From positions 1 through 64,000 of the forward strand of contig JADNRX010000031.1 in assembly GCA_015501595.1 (NCBI GenBank): DNA of 64,000 nucleotides. Reading direction: 5' to 3'. Under the pieces are notes generated by a model. That model was not told the origin of the DNA. It ran no database searches and saw nothing but the letters and a program-made list of their open reading frames with translations. Both the position numbers and the translations under genes were made by a program. Shown here piece by piece: positions 54,722-64,000 of the stretch; the first letter of the stretch is position 1, and the number at the start of each line of letters is the position of its first letter. Origin of the DNA: Hymenopellis radicata. Its lineage: Eukaryota > Basidiomycota > Agaricomycetes > Agaricales > Physalacriaceae.

Positions 54722-56341
54722 CTACGCCTCCCACCCCGCCGCCAGAAGCCCTTCCAAAACATAAGTGACGTCGGCCACGGCTTCACCCCACTGCTTCGCC
54801 AGGCCGTGAGGACCCTTCGTCAGCGTATGGTGCCGGCCCCACCAATGAAGACAAGCAATTACGGAAGCGATGCCATTCCGTCCCTTCGCCAGGCGCAGCT
54901 CCCCCCAGTCCCGCCCAGCTGGATCGGGGCGATGTTCCTCAGTCAACGGGCCATCCAACCCCGCCACTTCCCTCCAATCTGGCTGCACATACACCCACCA
55001 TCGCCAGAAGTCGCCGGCGAACTTCTTGAGCTCCTTAGGGGCGATGACGATAGGTTTCACCCGTCGTATGTTGACCCACTGTGTTAAGGCTGCTGGTCTG
55101 TCATCCGTTACTTGGTACCCAAGGATGACATTTCCCAAATGAAAACGTGCCAGTCCCTCCACACGCGTCCACAGGGTCAAGATCGTCTGCCATTCATCAC
55201 ACGAAATCGTGTCAAATTGGTTATAGCAAAGGGAAAACCAGCTGGTCCAGCCTGACCTGTCCAAAGGATTGAACGGTGGTGACGCAGGAGCAACCAAGGC
55301 GGCGCGAGTCGATGGTGGTTTTCCACGTGTTGGTTCAACCGTGCGTCGCGACGATGACGCTTCCGCTCGAATCCTCTGGTCTCCGGTAGGCGGCACGCGA
55401 TTTTGCTTGCCGCCTGGCTTGGAAGACCTCGTCACACGGTCGGTAGGCTCGACGTTCTTCTTCTTCGCGCCACCACCAGCGTCTCCTGCATCTTCATGTC
55501 CAACGTTCATTCTGGCAAAAGGGTTTTCACCAGGTTTGATTATTGGTGAGAAGTCGAAGTTGAAGTTCTCCATGAACTCGGAGACGTCATCATCTCCCCT
55601 TGTCACGACGGGTTCAAACTCGTCGACGTCCAAGCCAATCGAAACCGGATTCAGAATGTCTTCCATGCCATCTGCTTCCTCCGGTATTCTGTTCAAGGTC
55701 TGGACACGATCATCCTTCTTCTTGAAACGCGACTTTGGCCTCGGCCTCGGGTGTGGCGGCGCGTGCTCAGGTGGAGGTCGTCGTCGTGGAGAAGGAGTAC
55801 GTGATGGAGAAGGAGTACGTGATGGAGAAGGGGTACGGACAGGACGCTCTGAAGCAGAGCGTACCCCACGTCGGGGCACTAGGGGTTGAGCGGTATCCTC
55901 GTCCTCGGCCGCTGCATCTGTTGTGTTCGAAACCGACTTCGCCAAACTGAGCAATTTCTCGCGGTGAGCGGACATGGCAGGTGGCGCTTTCTTTCGGCCG
56001 CGACTTGACGACACGTCCGCCAATGTCGCAGAGCCCGATGCCGTGGAGGTCGTCGTTGTAGCTGGCCCTTTCTTTTTACCCCTCTTCGCTACCGTCTCTG
56101 GCAAAGACTTTTTCTTCCTGGGGGAGATATCAGCCTCTTCGTCCTCCTCCAAGGCAACGGTCTTTCGCGGACGGCCGCGAGGGCGCTTCGGAGGTGGACC
56201 GTCTTCTTCACGTTGTTTTTCACGTTCCTCACGAGCCTTTCGACGCCGGCGAGGCTTCTCGATCTCGTCATCTGAATCATGACTGGACTCATCGCCGTTT
56301 GCGTTCCGGCTTGCCCAATTCTCGCCCTCCGGAATGGACAT
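54722..56341 (-). CDS. AT-hook protein, lineage-specific
   Basis: ATG 56341 gives MSIPEGENWASRNANGDESS, then a basic region with a clear AT-hook (PPPKRPRGRPRKTV), a second basic patch (SPRKKKSLPETVAKRGKKKG), TPSPSRTPSPSRTPSP repeats (encoded by a short tandem repeat near 55785-55840), acidic segments, and a folded C-terminus: SGWTSWFSLCYNQFDTIS, KELKKFAGDFWRWWVYVQPD, IASVIACLHWWGRHH, YVLEGLLAAGWEA. One open frame of about 540 codons; an in-frame ATG at 56359 is an alternative start. It probably binds AT-rich DNA. The Trp-rich end recurs in mushroom proteins of unknown role. Confidence 0.65.
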   Translation of the reverse strand: MSIPEGENWASRNANGDESSHDSDDEIEKPRRRRKAREEREKQREEDGPPPKRPRGRPRKTVALEEDEEADISPRKKKSLPETVAKRGKKKGPATTTTSTASGSATLADVSSSRGRKKAPPAMSAHREKLLSLAKSVSNTTDAAAEDEDTAQPLVPRRGVRSASERPVRTPSPSRTPSPSRTPSPRRRPPPEHAPPHPRPRPKSRFKKKDDRVQTLNRIPEEADGMEDILNPVSIGLDVDEFEPVVTRGDDDVSEFMENFNFDFSPIIKPGENPFARMNVGHEDAGDAGGGAKKKNVEPTDRVTRSSKPGGKQNRVPPTGDQRIRAEASSSRRTVEPTRGKPPSTRAALVAPASPPFNPLDRSGWTSWFSLCYNQFDTISCDEWQTILTLWTRVEGLARFHLGNVILGYQVTDDRPAALTQWVNIRRVKPIVIAPKELKKFAGDFWRWWVYVQPDWREVAGLDGPLTEEHRPDPAGRDWGELRLAKGRNGIASVIACLHWWGRHHTLTKGPHGLAKQWGEAVADVTYVLEGLLAAGWEA

Positions 56342-56458
56342 ATTCTGTACGACAATCACTATCTGACTGTCCGTACTTCATGCAGATTTTTTGGGTGATT
56401 TGGGCACGGTCCCTGGAATGCCGCAAGCTCTCAATTCCGCCGGCGCTAGACAGCTTCG

Positions 56459-58141
56459 TCAGTTTTGTAACCCAAATGATATTGATAAATTTGAGCACAT
56501 ACTATAAGCGTCGTCCAAAAACTCCCTGAACACGTCGATATGCCTTGCGAACAGGGGCGATTTGCCAAAGGATACAGGAATGGGGTCATGATTGAGTCCT
56601 CGGTCCAAGCTACACCACAATCATTCCTAATTATCACACGTAGCAAAGAAATGAGCGCACCTTCGGATAACGAGTCGCCCGCCTTCACTAGGATTGGGTA
56701 CTCCCATGCAAAACGACACCTTGGCGTGCAACATGTTGCTCAGTGAAGTAAGCAGAGGGTCCAATAGGAAAGGAATATTTTCCAGGAGTCTATGAAAATG
56801 TCAATTCGGTGAAATCTCAAATCTGATGAAGTTGTAACACGTACTCCGCCGCACGTTCAGGATCCAACCGCGTATTAACCATTTCCGACATTTCCTCTCT
56901 TCTCGCAAGTGCAGCCTCCTTCAGCGCCAGGTTCTTATCGACGTACGTTTTCTGGACCTCCGCCGAGCACTTATGGAATTTCCGTGCGTAATATTGCATT
57001 TCCGCCCCGGCGCGTCCCTGTTTGGGTTTCCCCGCCGCCTTGTACCTCTTCAGCCAGCTGCTCCGGAATTCCTTAGGTTGATCCTTCGCCCATAATTGGA
57101 AGGGGTGGGCAACATGAACCGTGGCGGCACCAAGCCCCAAGAGCTCGTGGACCATCAACATCGCCAAATTCTCTCCAGATGCGTCCGTGCTGTTTGATTT
57201 GACGGACGTCTTCTTCGCCTTGCCAGGCTTATGTCGGCCTCGCGCTGTATCTCCGTCCTGATCCTTGTATCGGTACCGTAGCCAATTAGTGTAGCTCTGG
57301 AATGATTCGTTAGAATGTCCCTCTTCAGACCACGCCCCACGTACCTTGCGAAAGCGCTCAATATGGGCCCGCCTGGAAGCTTTAGCTTCCTTGGACTGCA
57401 GTGACTCCTCTTGGGCATTCCCCGGACACTTTCGTTTAGTCCCTCGTGGTTCTCCCGTGCCCTAAATGCAAAAGTTAGTGGCCTAGTAACTAGAGTCATC
57501 AAAATAGGGCTTACTTCTTGGGACACGCGCGACGCGTCTGCACCGGAGCCTTCAGCGTCACGGCTCATAGGGTTCTACAATAATCCGCGTCAGTGTCGCC
57601 GGTGCACCACCAAGAAAAACAGCATGCACCTTTTGCATCCCTCGCTCCTCCGGAGTCTCCGGCGCGTCGTAGGGCTCATGCATGTCTTCGTCCACCTCCT
57701 CCTCCAAAAGCTTTGAATCAGCTCCCCATGGTCCAAACTCTCCGAAAAGGGTCAGCATCTCGTTCGAGGCGCGTAGGGCAAACTGGGTTCCATCGTGGGC
57801 ACTGGTCCTGTTGATCCTACAGAACTCGTCGACGTGATTGTCATAAGCGTATTGTTCGGCCTCCCCACCAAGCCAACCTCTGAGGAATTTTGTCACGCGA
57901 ACCGGGACTTTCCCAGAGTCAGAATCAGAGTCGGAAGGTACGTTAGATTCATCATCGCTCTGTCTGCCGGATGCATGTGCCGCTTAGCAAGCAATCATTC
58001 CAGATGTAGTCGCACTTACGCTCTCTGTTTTCTTTTCTTCACCATGTTTTCAAGTCGTTCTCTCTTCGCTGGTCGTCGCACTCTACGGGAAGTGTTCTGA
58101 CTCCTTGTGGCGCAGCGGATAATCTCAAAACGGTATGGCAT
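56459..58141 (-). CDS. Lineage-specific protein, partner of the AT-hook gene
   Basis: ATG 58141 opens MPYRFEIIRCATRSQN, a basic stretch (RRVRRPAKRERLENMVKKRK), an intron, then ESNVPSDSDSDSGKVPV, TKFLRGWLGGEAEQY, DEFCRINRTSAHD. After introns come RDAEGSGADASRV, MVHELLGLGAATVHVAHPF, AGAEMQYYARKFHKCSAEVQ, LDPERAAEYVLQL, NMLHAKVSFCMGVPNPSEGG and FGKSPLFARHIDVFREFLDD, stop at 56459-56461. It lies head-to-tail just upstream (118 bp) of the AT-hook gene on the same strand. Exon joins between 56688 and 56830 and between 57160 and 57600 are not all fixed. No function known. Confidence 0.5.
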
Positions 58142-58287
58142 TTAGCCATTATTGGCCCGACAACCTTGTTGCAAGACGCCGCAACTATACAGTTGCACCC
58201 ACGCTTGGCCTATTTGAACCGTTCTTTCCGCTCCTCCTGTTCCATACCTTCTCTTACTTTCCGTTCACCATCTCGCTCTCTAACAAT

Positions 58288-59368
58288 ATGGCGAAAACCA
58301 CACCATTCAAAACTGTCGACAGCGTCGACCTGCTCGGTACCTTCTACATGGGTTGCGCCGCCTCTATAACTAATTCTTCTTCTGTAGAACTTGCCCAGCG
58401 CCTGCGTGACATCCAGCTTCACCCTCAAGAGGCGGGTCTCCTCATTGACCTGATCGGGATAGCTACTACACGCTTTGAACGTGTGTACGCCCTCCTCCCT
58501 GTTGCCTTTTGACCAACATCTGCTGTACAGAAAATGCGGAACCTGCGTCTACGGATTCGCAAATGAGCAAGTCTTTCTCTGCTGGGGCACTTCGTCTTCT
58601 GACTCGTTCCTTGCAGTTGCTGGGGCCGCAAATGCGCCCGCTGGCTCTGCCGCCGGTAGGTTTGACTTCGACTTCTTTTCCAATCGCGTTTAATTAACAA
58701 CGGATCAGTCAGTCAATCTGCTAGCTCCGTCGGTATGTCCCTATTTCTATTGATGCCGAACACTGACGTACTTGCCTCCAGTTACTACTACGCCCGCCTC
58801 CGCCACACAAGGTTACATGACTACGCCCGTCGCCACTCCAACCCACGCTGCTCTCCCGCAGGCGACTACACCCAGTATTCCAGCAGCCGGTCCCCCTCCT
58901 ACTTCGTCTCCCGCATCTGCCGCGCCCGCCGTCGCTTCGTCTGCCGCATCACCAGCACCCGCCGTCGCCTCATCTCCCGCGGTAATTACGCCCACCCTGC
59001 CCGCTTCCAACAATGGTATGACATTTTGACTGTCACTTACTCGGAGGTTTGACGTATAGTGTCAGGTCATCCCTATTTCCAGGTCCTGCCCGCCACCTTT
59101 AACTTCATCTCCCCGGCTCCCGGTACCCCCGGTCCTTACTACGTGATTACTAGGGGTCGCGTTGTCGGCATCGTTGCTGGATGGTGAGTTGAAAACTGTT
59201 CGTTGGCATTGTTCCTCTAACTCATTGAATCCATCAATCAGGGACCGTGCGTCGCCGAACTGCATCGGGGTTGGTGGCGCTGTTTTCCGTTCCGTTCCCA
59301 GCGTTGACGCCGGCAAACAATTGGTCCAATCTGCCTTGGCTGCAGGCGCATGCATGTTACTTCCGTAG
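58288..59368 (+). CDS. Protein with a viroplasmin/RNase H1 N-type hybrid-binding domain
   Basis: ATG 58288: MAKTTPFKTVDSVDLLGTFY, IQLHPQEAGLLIDLIGIATT, then a Pro/Ala/Ser/Thr-rich linker (TPTHAALPQATTPSIPAAGP and repeats) and a C-terminal domain GPYYVITRGRVVGIVAGW / DRASPNCIGVGGAVFRSVPS / DAGKQLVQSALAAG. The YYVI..G...GI..GW..A pattern is that of the small domain in viroplasmin and eukaryotic RNase H1 that binds RNA-DNA hybrids (family knowledge). An intron splits W-D near 59183. The exons between 58500 and 58790 are uncertain. It is divergent from the minus-strand gene at 58141. Confidence 0.55.
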
Positions 59369-59512
59369 ACGGCGTCTTTTCCTTCTTGTCATGCAGTAAT
59401 CCTGCTTCAACTGTCGTTACATATCCATCTGTCTGTCCTTATGTGTGTATGCCCCCGTGATATAGTTAACAGGTGAAATGTTATAAATTGTGACTCCTTC
59501 ACTACGCGTAGA

Positions 59513-60195
59513 CTACAGCAAGGTACCCTCAAGATGTGCAATGTGCATGTCACTAATTCTCCGAGTAACCGCGTTCACAGCTTCCAGAATCCCTTCAACT
59601 TCCAAGTACTCCGCACTCCAGGCTCCGGCGCCGTTCAAGATCTCATTTTGGATGCCCTGGATGTTCGTCTGCCAATCAGCAATCTGCTCTTCTATCTGGT
59701 CCAATATCGGCGAACTTTCTCCGGGTCGGTAGTCACACCGTACTAGGTCCATAGCATGCGCTACGAATTTGTCGTTACTGGGTCCAATATAATCAGAAAA
59801 TTGTTTGAGCAGATCTTGGGCTCGTGCCAACGGCTGCAGAGGGTGTATCCTATAGCGATGGTCAGGCGGTTAAACCGCAATTCTCAGTGGGACTTACTCA
59901 TTTGGAGCACGTCGAGCATGATCGACCTCTATCACGCACCCTTCAGTCGTGTCTGTGTCATCCATTTCCTTCTGTTCCCTGTATCGTTCTCGCATCTGAC
60001 ATTTTACGCGTTCGTGGTTCCTACCAAACATATTATGTGTTGGATTAAAGGCGAAAACAACACCCAGACGTACTCCGGTCGATGGTACCACTCGGCCTTG
60101 CTCTTCCTTCGGGCGGCTCGGCGCTCCTCTTCAGATAGATAGACAGGCGGTCTCCCTCCTGCATGACGTTTTTTGGGAGGACGTCCACCAGGCAT
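59513..60195 (-). CDS. Small basic protein, lineage-specific
   Basis: ATG 60195: MPGGRPPKKRHAGGRPPVYL then EERRAARRKSKAEWYHR, with two GGRPP repeats reminiscent of minor-groove hooks. Splices to RNHERVKCQMRERYREQK and, further, to ARAQDLLKQFSDYIGPSNDK ending at 59513 (RRISDMHIAHLEGTLL). Similar GRP-KSK/YH starts are common in mushroom lineage-specific proteins. Probably DNA- or RNA-binding (inference). Confidence 0.45.
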
Positions 60196-60256
60196 TACTG
60201 CGTGCAGAGGCGTTTACTTCTAAGATTGGCCAGTGCGTGCTCTCGACTATATTTAG

Positions 60257-60715
60257 CATGGGACGCGGTATTGTCTACCCTATTTGGACTTTGCTCCTTT
60301 CCATCAAGATGTGGGATACGCACACAGCCACTGCCAGTCTCCGCGCCAATCCGCGCGAAAACATCCGCCTCTATATCAAAACGCAACGCAGTATCCTTTA
60401 CTTCCACTACTGCGACTACAAAATCGGTACGTCTCACCGAACGTCGCTATTTCGTCAGCCGTCCTAACAAGAGTAGTCAAACCTGACGGCACAGTCGCTA
60501 CTCCCACTCTACCTGTATTGAACGAGAACGGTGTCGATAACGATGTTCACCTCTGGTTGGAGACGTTCGGGTTGCCCGACTTGGAAGCCGGCTTTGGTGC
60601 TATCGGGGTTTATGATATGCTGGGTTTGAAACTTTTGGGAACAGGTACGCTTGCGCCGTTACTTGCGCCCACTATGTCGTTCATCGATGACCGTAGTGTG
60701 CCTCCTCGGCCCTGA
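60257..60715 (+). CDS. Hypothetical protein
   Basis: Two open segments join across a likely intron (donor near 60425, acceptor near 60476): an N-terminal part and VKPDGTVATPTLPVLNENGV, NDVHLWLETFGLPDLEAGFG, ending SFIDDRSVPPRP. Start not fixed. No family recognised. Confidence 0.3.
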   Translation, partial: HGTRYCLPYLDFAPFHQDVGYAHSHCQSPRQSARKHPPLYQNATQYPLLPLLRLQNRYVSPNVAISSAVLTRVVKPDGTVATPTLPVLNENGVDNDVHLWLETFGLPDLEAGFGAIGVYDMLGLKLLGTGTLAPLLAPTMSFIDDRSVPPRP

Positions 60716-61273
60716 AGTAGCTTCGCGTGTTGCTCGCGCTGTCGGGGCAGGTCCCGAGCCCCGTCAGGTACAGGATTTGGTCAAAGCGTTGACCTTCATA
60801 GTTCAGTAGTTGCGCTCATAGAAATGCCTTTGAATGTATATACCATGCTTTACAACCTCGAATTGTTGATTGTTACTACCCCTTGAACATGCCTTCCAAT
60901 CTCTTGGACGCTCCAAATGTCACTGCGTGTTTTTGATCCTGTGAAAGACTGAGTGGTCATGTCGATCTTAAGCACTAAAGGCAACCTTTCGACTACTGCC
61001 CATTTTCATCAGAAAATAACTCCCATTGTTCCAACATCTCTCCCAAATCCATGTCTATTGCTTATATACTAATACGACGTGTTTAGGATGCGAACAAAAC
61101 TTCTGCCCGCCTTGTAGGGCTCGAACCAGTACGGGAGCGTGACGTCGGCAGTGTGACCCGACGTGTGGTCACAGTTCTTAGGTGGTACTTTCCACACTTG
61201 GCCGTCGAGCTTGAGTCGTGCTTTAAGATGATTCAGACTTCATTGCGTACACTACATAACAACTAGGGCATGT
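60716..61273. other. Intergenic region
   Basis: No gene I can support. GGCTCGAACC near 61109 looks like a tRNA T-loop, but no arms pair. Confidence 0.45.
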
Positions 61274-62101
61274 CTACCATTGCGGCGGCGTGTATTCGCC
61301 TTCTGACGCGGGCACGTCCAATCGACATACAAATCTCCCGAACCAAAACGTGTCGTGTCTATATTGGACGACTTTCGCCTCACGGCGATCAACCGCTGAT
61401 ATCCACTGGGCAACCTCTGGTAGTCTGAAGAGGTAAACTATGAGTGAACACCATCGAGGAAAGGTCAACTCACTCAGCGTGCGCTTCAGAGACATTGCGC
61501 CGCATGCCCAAGAGACGTTGAAAGTCGTTATATCCCGCAAGGCGTTCCCACTCTCCATTGTCATCAGTGCTGAGATTCACACTCTCCGGCGGGAGAAGCA
61601 GGGGAGGAGGGGAGGATTCTGTGCGCTGCGCCGTGGCGAAAAGGCACCACTTGAGTCGGAATAGAAGAGCCTGACAATGTTCAGCTAACGCCTACGATCA
61701 TGGAAATATTAGCAGACCTCGCCCTCGTTCTCGCTGATGGAGGCCATGTTGTCGTTCCATTCGAACTTGAACGCCTGAGCAAAACGAGCCAGCCCACCTG
61801 CGTGTTCTGCCACCTTGTACCAAGGCTGGAACGCGGCCAGGCGGTCCAGTTCGTCCTGTGAGAGTGGGAAACGCGTATAGCAGAAAAGCTGTTTCTCCAC
61901 AAGCGACGTAGGGAGGTAATCCATCTGCATGAAGGCAGTCTTCATAGCGCGGTGATCGGGACTGATCGAATCACAATCGGTACGCGCAAACTTGTCGAGG
62001 ATATACGTGACTGAGTCGGGGCTTCCTAGGGTTGCGCCGTAGCATGGTACGGGCCCATCGTAGAGAGGCAGCAAGTGATCGTCTTCTGGGAAAAGGGACA
62101 T
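61274..62101 (-). CDS. Hypothetical protein
   Basis: ATG 62101 (MSLFPEDDHLLPLYDGPVPC) runs to a donor near 61710, then joins a second exon ending at 61274 (DTFWFGRFVCRLDVPASEGE). A Cys-rich frame upstream (62112-62474; CGHCRTTGYRCKGKTD) could be a 5' exon, but it crowds the divergent gene starting at 62495. Function unknown. Confidence 0.35.
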
Positions 62102-62494
62102 GGTGGTTGTGTTACTGCGAGGTTGCAGAGACTAGCTCACCAAATTGAGAAGGCTGGAATTCCTGTTCACGGGGACGGCCAGCAACACTACCCGACGGCG
62201 GCGTGAGGGAAGCATTGGAAGCGGACACAGCGTTTCTGGGATGGTTGGAGTCCGTCTTCCCCTTGCAGCGATACCCGGTTGTCCGGCAATGGCCGCAGTC
62301 GGATATAGCCGGGACTCGGACATAGCCGAGTCTGTCTGGACTCCAGACCTTTGGCGCCCCTTTCATCACTCCGCCCCTTTCATCACTCCCCAGTATTTTT
62401 ACTCTGCCCGCTCTCCATTCCACGTCTTTCTCCCTTGCAGAGTGGTCGAGCTCATAGACGCCTGCCTCGGCCAACCGTCAAGATCTGCCCGAGC

Positions 62495-64000
62495 ATGACC
62501 GCCATCCGCCTCCCAGATTTCCGCGCCTCCGATGCATACGTACCATCGTCTTCCTTCCGCGCACTTGCTTTGACGGCGTTTCTCGACCCAAGGCGAATCC
62601 ACCACCCCATTTCAGACGCCACTCACGCTGATCCTCGGCAACATCCGCCAGTGGCGTCGCAAGGCGCGGATTGTCCAATGCCTTGAAAAGCTCCTGCCAG
62701 GACCAGTGTACTTACCCTGCATCCTTCATTTCCATCCCCTTTGCTACGCATGCTCGTGCCGTCTTTGCGCGTCCCAGTCGGACAAAATCGCGGGTTAGTG
62801 CTCGATGGTCGTCAACTCGAATACACGCAATATGTCGAGTCCCTCCTCGAGCAGGAGCCCTTCGCCGGCGTCATCAACCTACACCCTCTGGTCGACGTCG
62901 TACGTCGTCTCCTTGTTCTCTGCTTTTCATTTGCTAACTAGCCGCTCCAGCCCGCGCAACGCTTTGAAATTGGTCATAACGTCAGTACTTCCCATTCTTT
63001 TCAACGTCTCACTGACATGATTCGCAGTTCTTTTCTCCGGAGCAGCTGCAAGCAGCGAACAACTGCTCCGCGTACTGGGGAGACTGTTACGACGGCGCCG
63101 CCGTCGCGCAAAATTTCTGGATTGTTCGCCGCGAAGAGACTCGGATTCTGGAGCAGGTGGACGCACTTTGGCCCATACCCGCGGGCCCCGACCATGCGAT
63201 GCACGCGCAGTGGCGCCGTCAGGTATGCCTGTTGCTCATTATTTTATGTCTTTGTCTTACGCGTGGGTAACAGGTTTGGATCGAAACTATGCATTGGTTT
63301 CACCTCCAACGCCGTCTGCGATGGGGTTTACCACCTCCCCGGCCTCTGGATGCAACCCCTTTGAACATCCCCCGCCTTAACCCTGATGCCCCGCCTCCTC
63401 AGCTTCCCACGTCTGAAACTCGCGCCTACATGGCGTCCTTGCCCATCGAACCGGGGTCGGACACCGACCATACTGGCTCGGCTGGCTCGACTCCCCCCAC
63501 TGTCATCCACACGCATTCCCTTGTTCCCGTCCCTGGTCCTTCGTCGTCTTCTATGACCACCCCTTCCACGCCCGAGCCGCCTTCGCCCAGTGGTTTAACA
63601 GGGGCAGAACGTCATGCCTGGAACCGCCGCGTGGAGCTCGAAAACAGACGGCGGGGCAAACGCCCAGCAGCATTGCACAGTCGCGACCACTACCGACCTA
63701 TGAATTTTGTGTCCGAAGATTTTCCTCTCATCCGTCAACCACCCGTACTGGCGCCGGGGGAGAGAATGAGGCGCACGTTGTATGGTAATCGAATGCGTGC
63801 TACCTTGGGCACTTCCATGCACGTCCGTGCTCCGCCACCTACTCCCACTGCTCCTACTCCAACCGCTGTGGCCGGAACCAGTTCTATTCCACCTTCGATC
63901 CCCAATCCTAACGACCTCGATTTTGGTGCGCTCGCCGCGTCCAACGAACTCCATTTTGGTGCGCTCGCCGCGTCCTTGAAGCGTGCGCTGCCCAATGCTT
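62495..64000 (+). CDS. Lineage-specific protein, 3' end outside the window
   Basis: ATG 62495 (MTAIRLPDFRASDAYVPSSS). Later exons: NRGLVLDGRQLEYTQYVESL, GVINLHPLVD, ANNCSAYWGDCYDGAAVAQN, FWIVRREETRILEQVDALWP, WIETMHWFHLQRRLRW, then a long Pro/Ser/Thr-rich tail (LVPVPGPSSSSMTTPSTPEP) with a basic patch and an 11-residue repeat (FGALAAS) at the window edge. Short introns near 62900-62950, 62985-63030 and 63220-63275. Continues past 64000. Role unknown. Confidence 0.42.
63920..63975 (+). repeat. 33-bp tandem repeat at the window edge
   Basis: ATTTTGGTGCGCTCGCCGCG at 63920 recurs at 63953, in frame, encoding FGALAAS twice. Confidence 0.75.

Noticed and set aside
61100..61150. tRNA-like GGCTCGAACC on the minus strand
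   Set aside because: Neither T-stem nor acceptor pairs form.

Overview
This is a fungal window, most likely from a mushroom-forming basidiomycete (Agaricomycete). Genes are cut by many very short introns (about 45-60 bp, GT..AG), there is a tRNA-Ser with a long variable arm, and the recognisable proteins are fungal: a NIMA kinase, a Zn2Cys6 regulator, zuotin, QTRT2, F-box-like LRR genes, a Helitron and many small terminal-inverted-repeat transposons.

Layout. 0.2-16.2 kb is mostly ordinary chromosome: a NIMA-family kinase (+), a Zn2Cys6 transcription factor (-), a dead LINE tail, a PaaI-type thioesterase (+), the ribosome-associated J-protein zuotin (+), a secreted M28-like peptidase (+), QTRT2 (queuine tRNA-ribosyltransferase accessory subunit, +) and an LRR/F-box-like gene (-). 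16.8 kb has a tRNA-Ser(TGA) followed by a MULE-type MITE. 17.5-29.1 kb is a decayed Helitron (N-terminal gene, HUH Rep domain, Pif1 helicase). 27.5-44.4 kb is a transposon nest: five elements with TAGAG termini and 8-bp target duplications (A, B, C, D, E) and a sixth hAT-type element (F, CAAGG termini) carrying the end of a transposase. They sit in or beside a 2OG-oxygenase-like gene, two unknown lineage-specific genes, a nucleotidyltransferase-like gene and an F-box-like gene. 43-52 kb is a run of F-box-like genes. 52.4 kb is a truncated second copy of the ribonucleotide reductase small subunit, followed by a TA-flanked MITE and a tRNA-like gene. 54.7-64 kb holds a set of lineage-specific genes of unknown role (AT-hook protein, viroplasmin-fold protein and companions).

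The most unusual signal is inside the TAGAG elements. Each family has its own palindromic subterminal motif (CAAGTACTTG; ACTCAAGTATACTC; ACCGGTTGC; GACTCGCGAGTC). The three larger families each also carry three or four small hairpins of one design: an outer stem, a one-sided bulge or small internal loop, an inner 3-4 bp stem and a 5-nt loop. Inner stem and loop are kept while the outer stem changes on both arms together, within an element and between families. This looks like selection for structure in elements that seem to encode nothing.

Limits. Several conserved genes read as broken by single-base losses, often in short homopolymers (kinase twice, peptidase twice, plus one small deletion in zuotin); real decay and assembly error cannot be separated here. 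Exon limits were placed by eye from splice consensus and family patterns. Functions for the lineage-specific genes are unknown unless stated.
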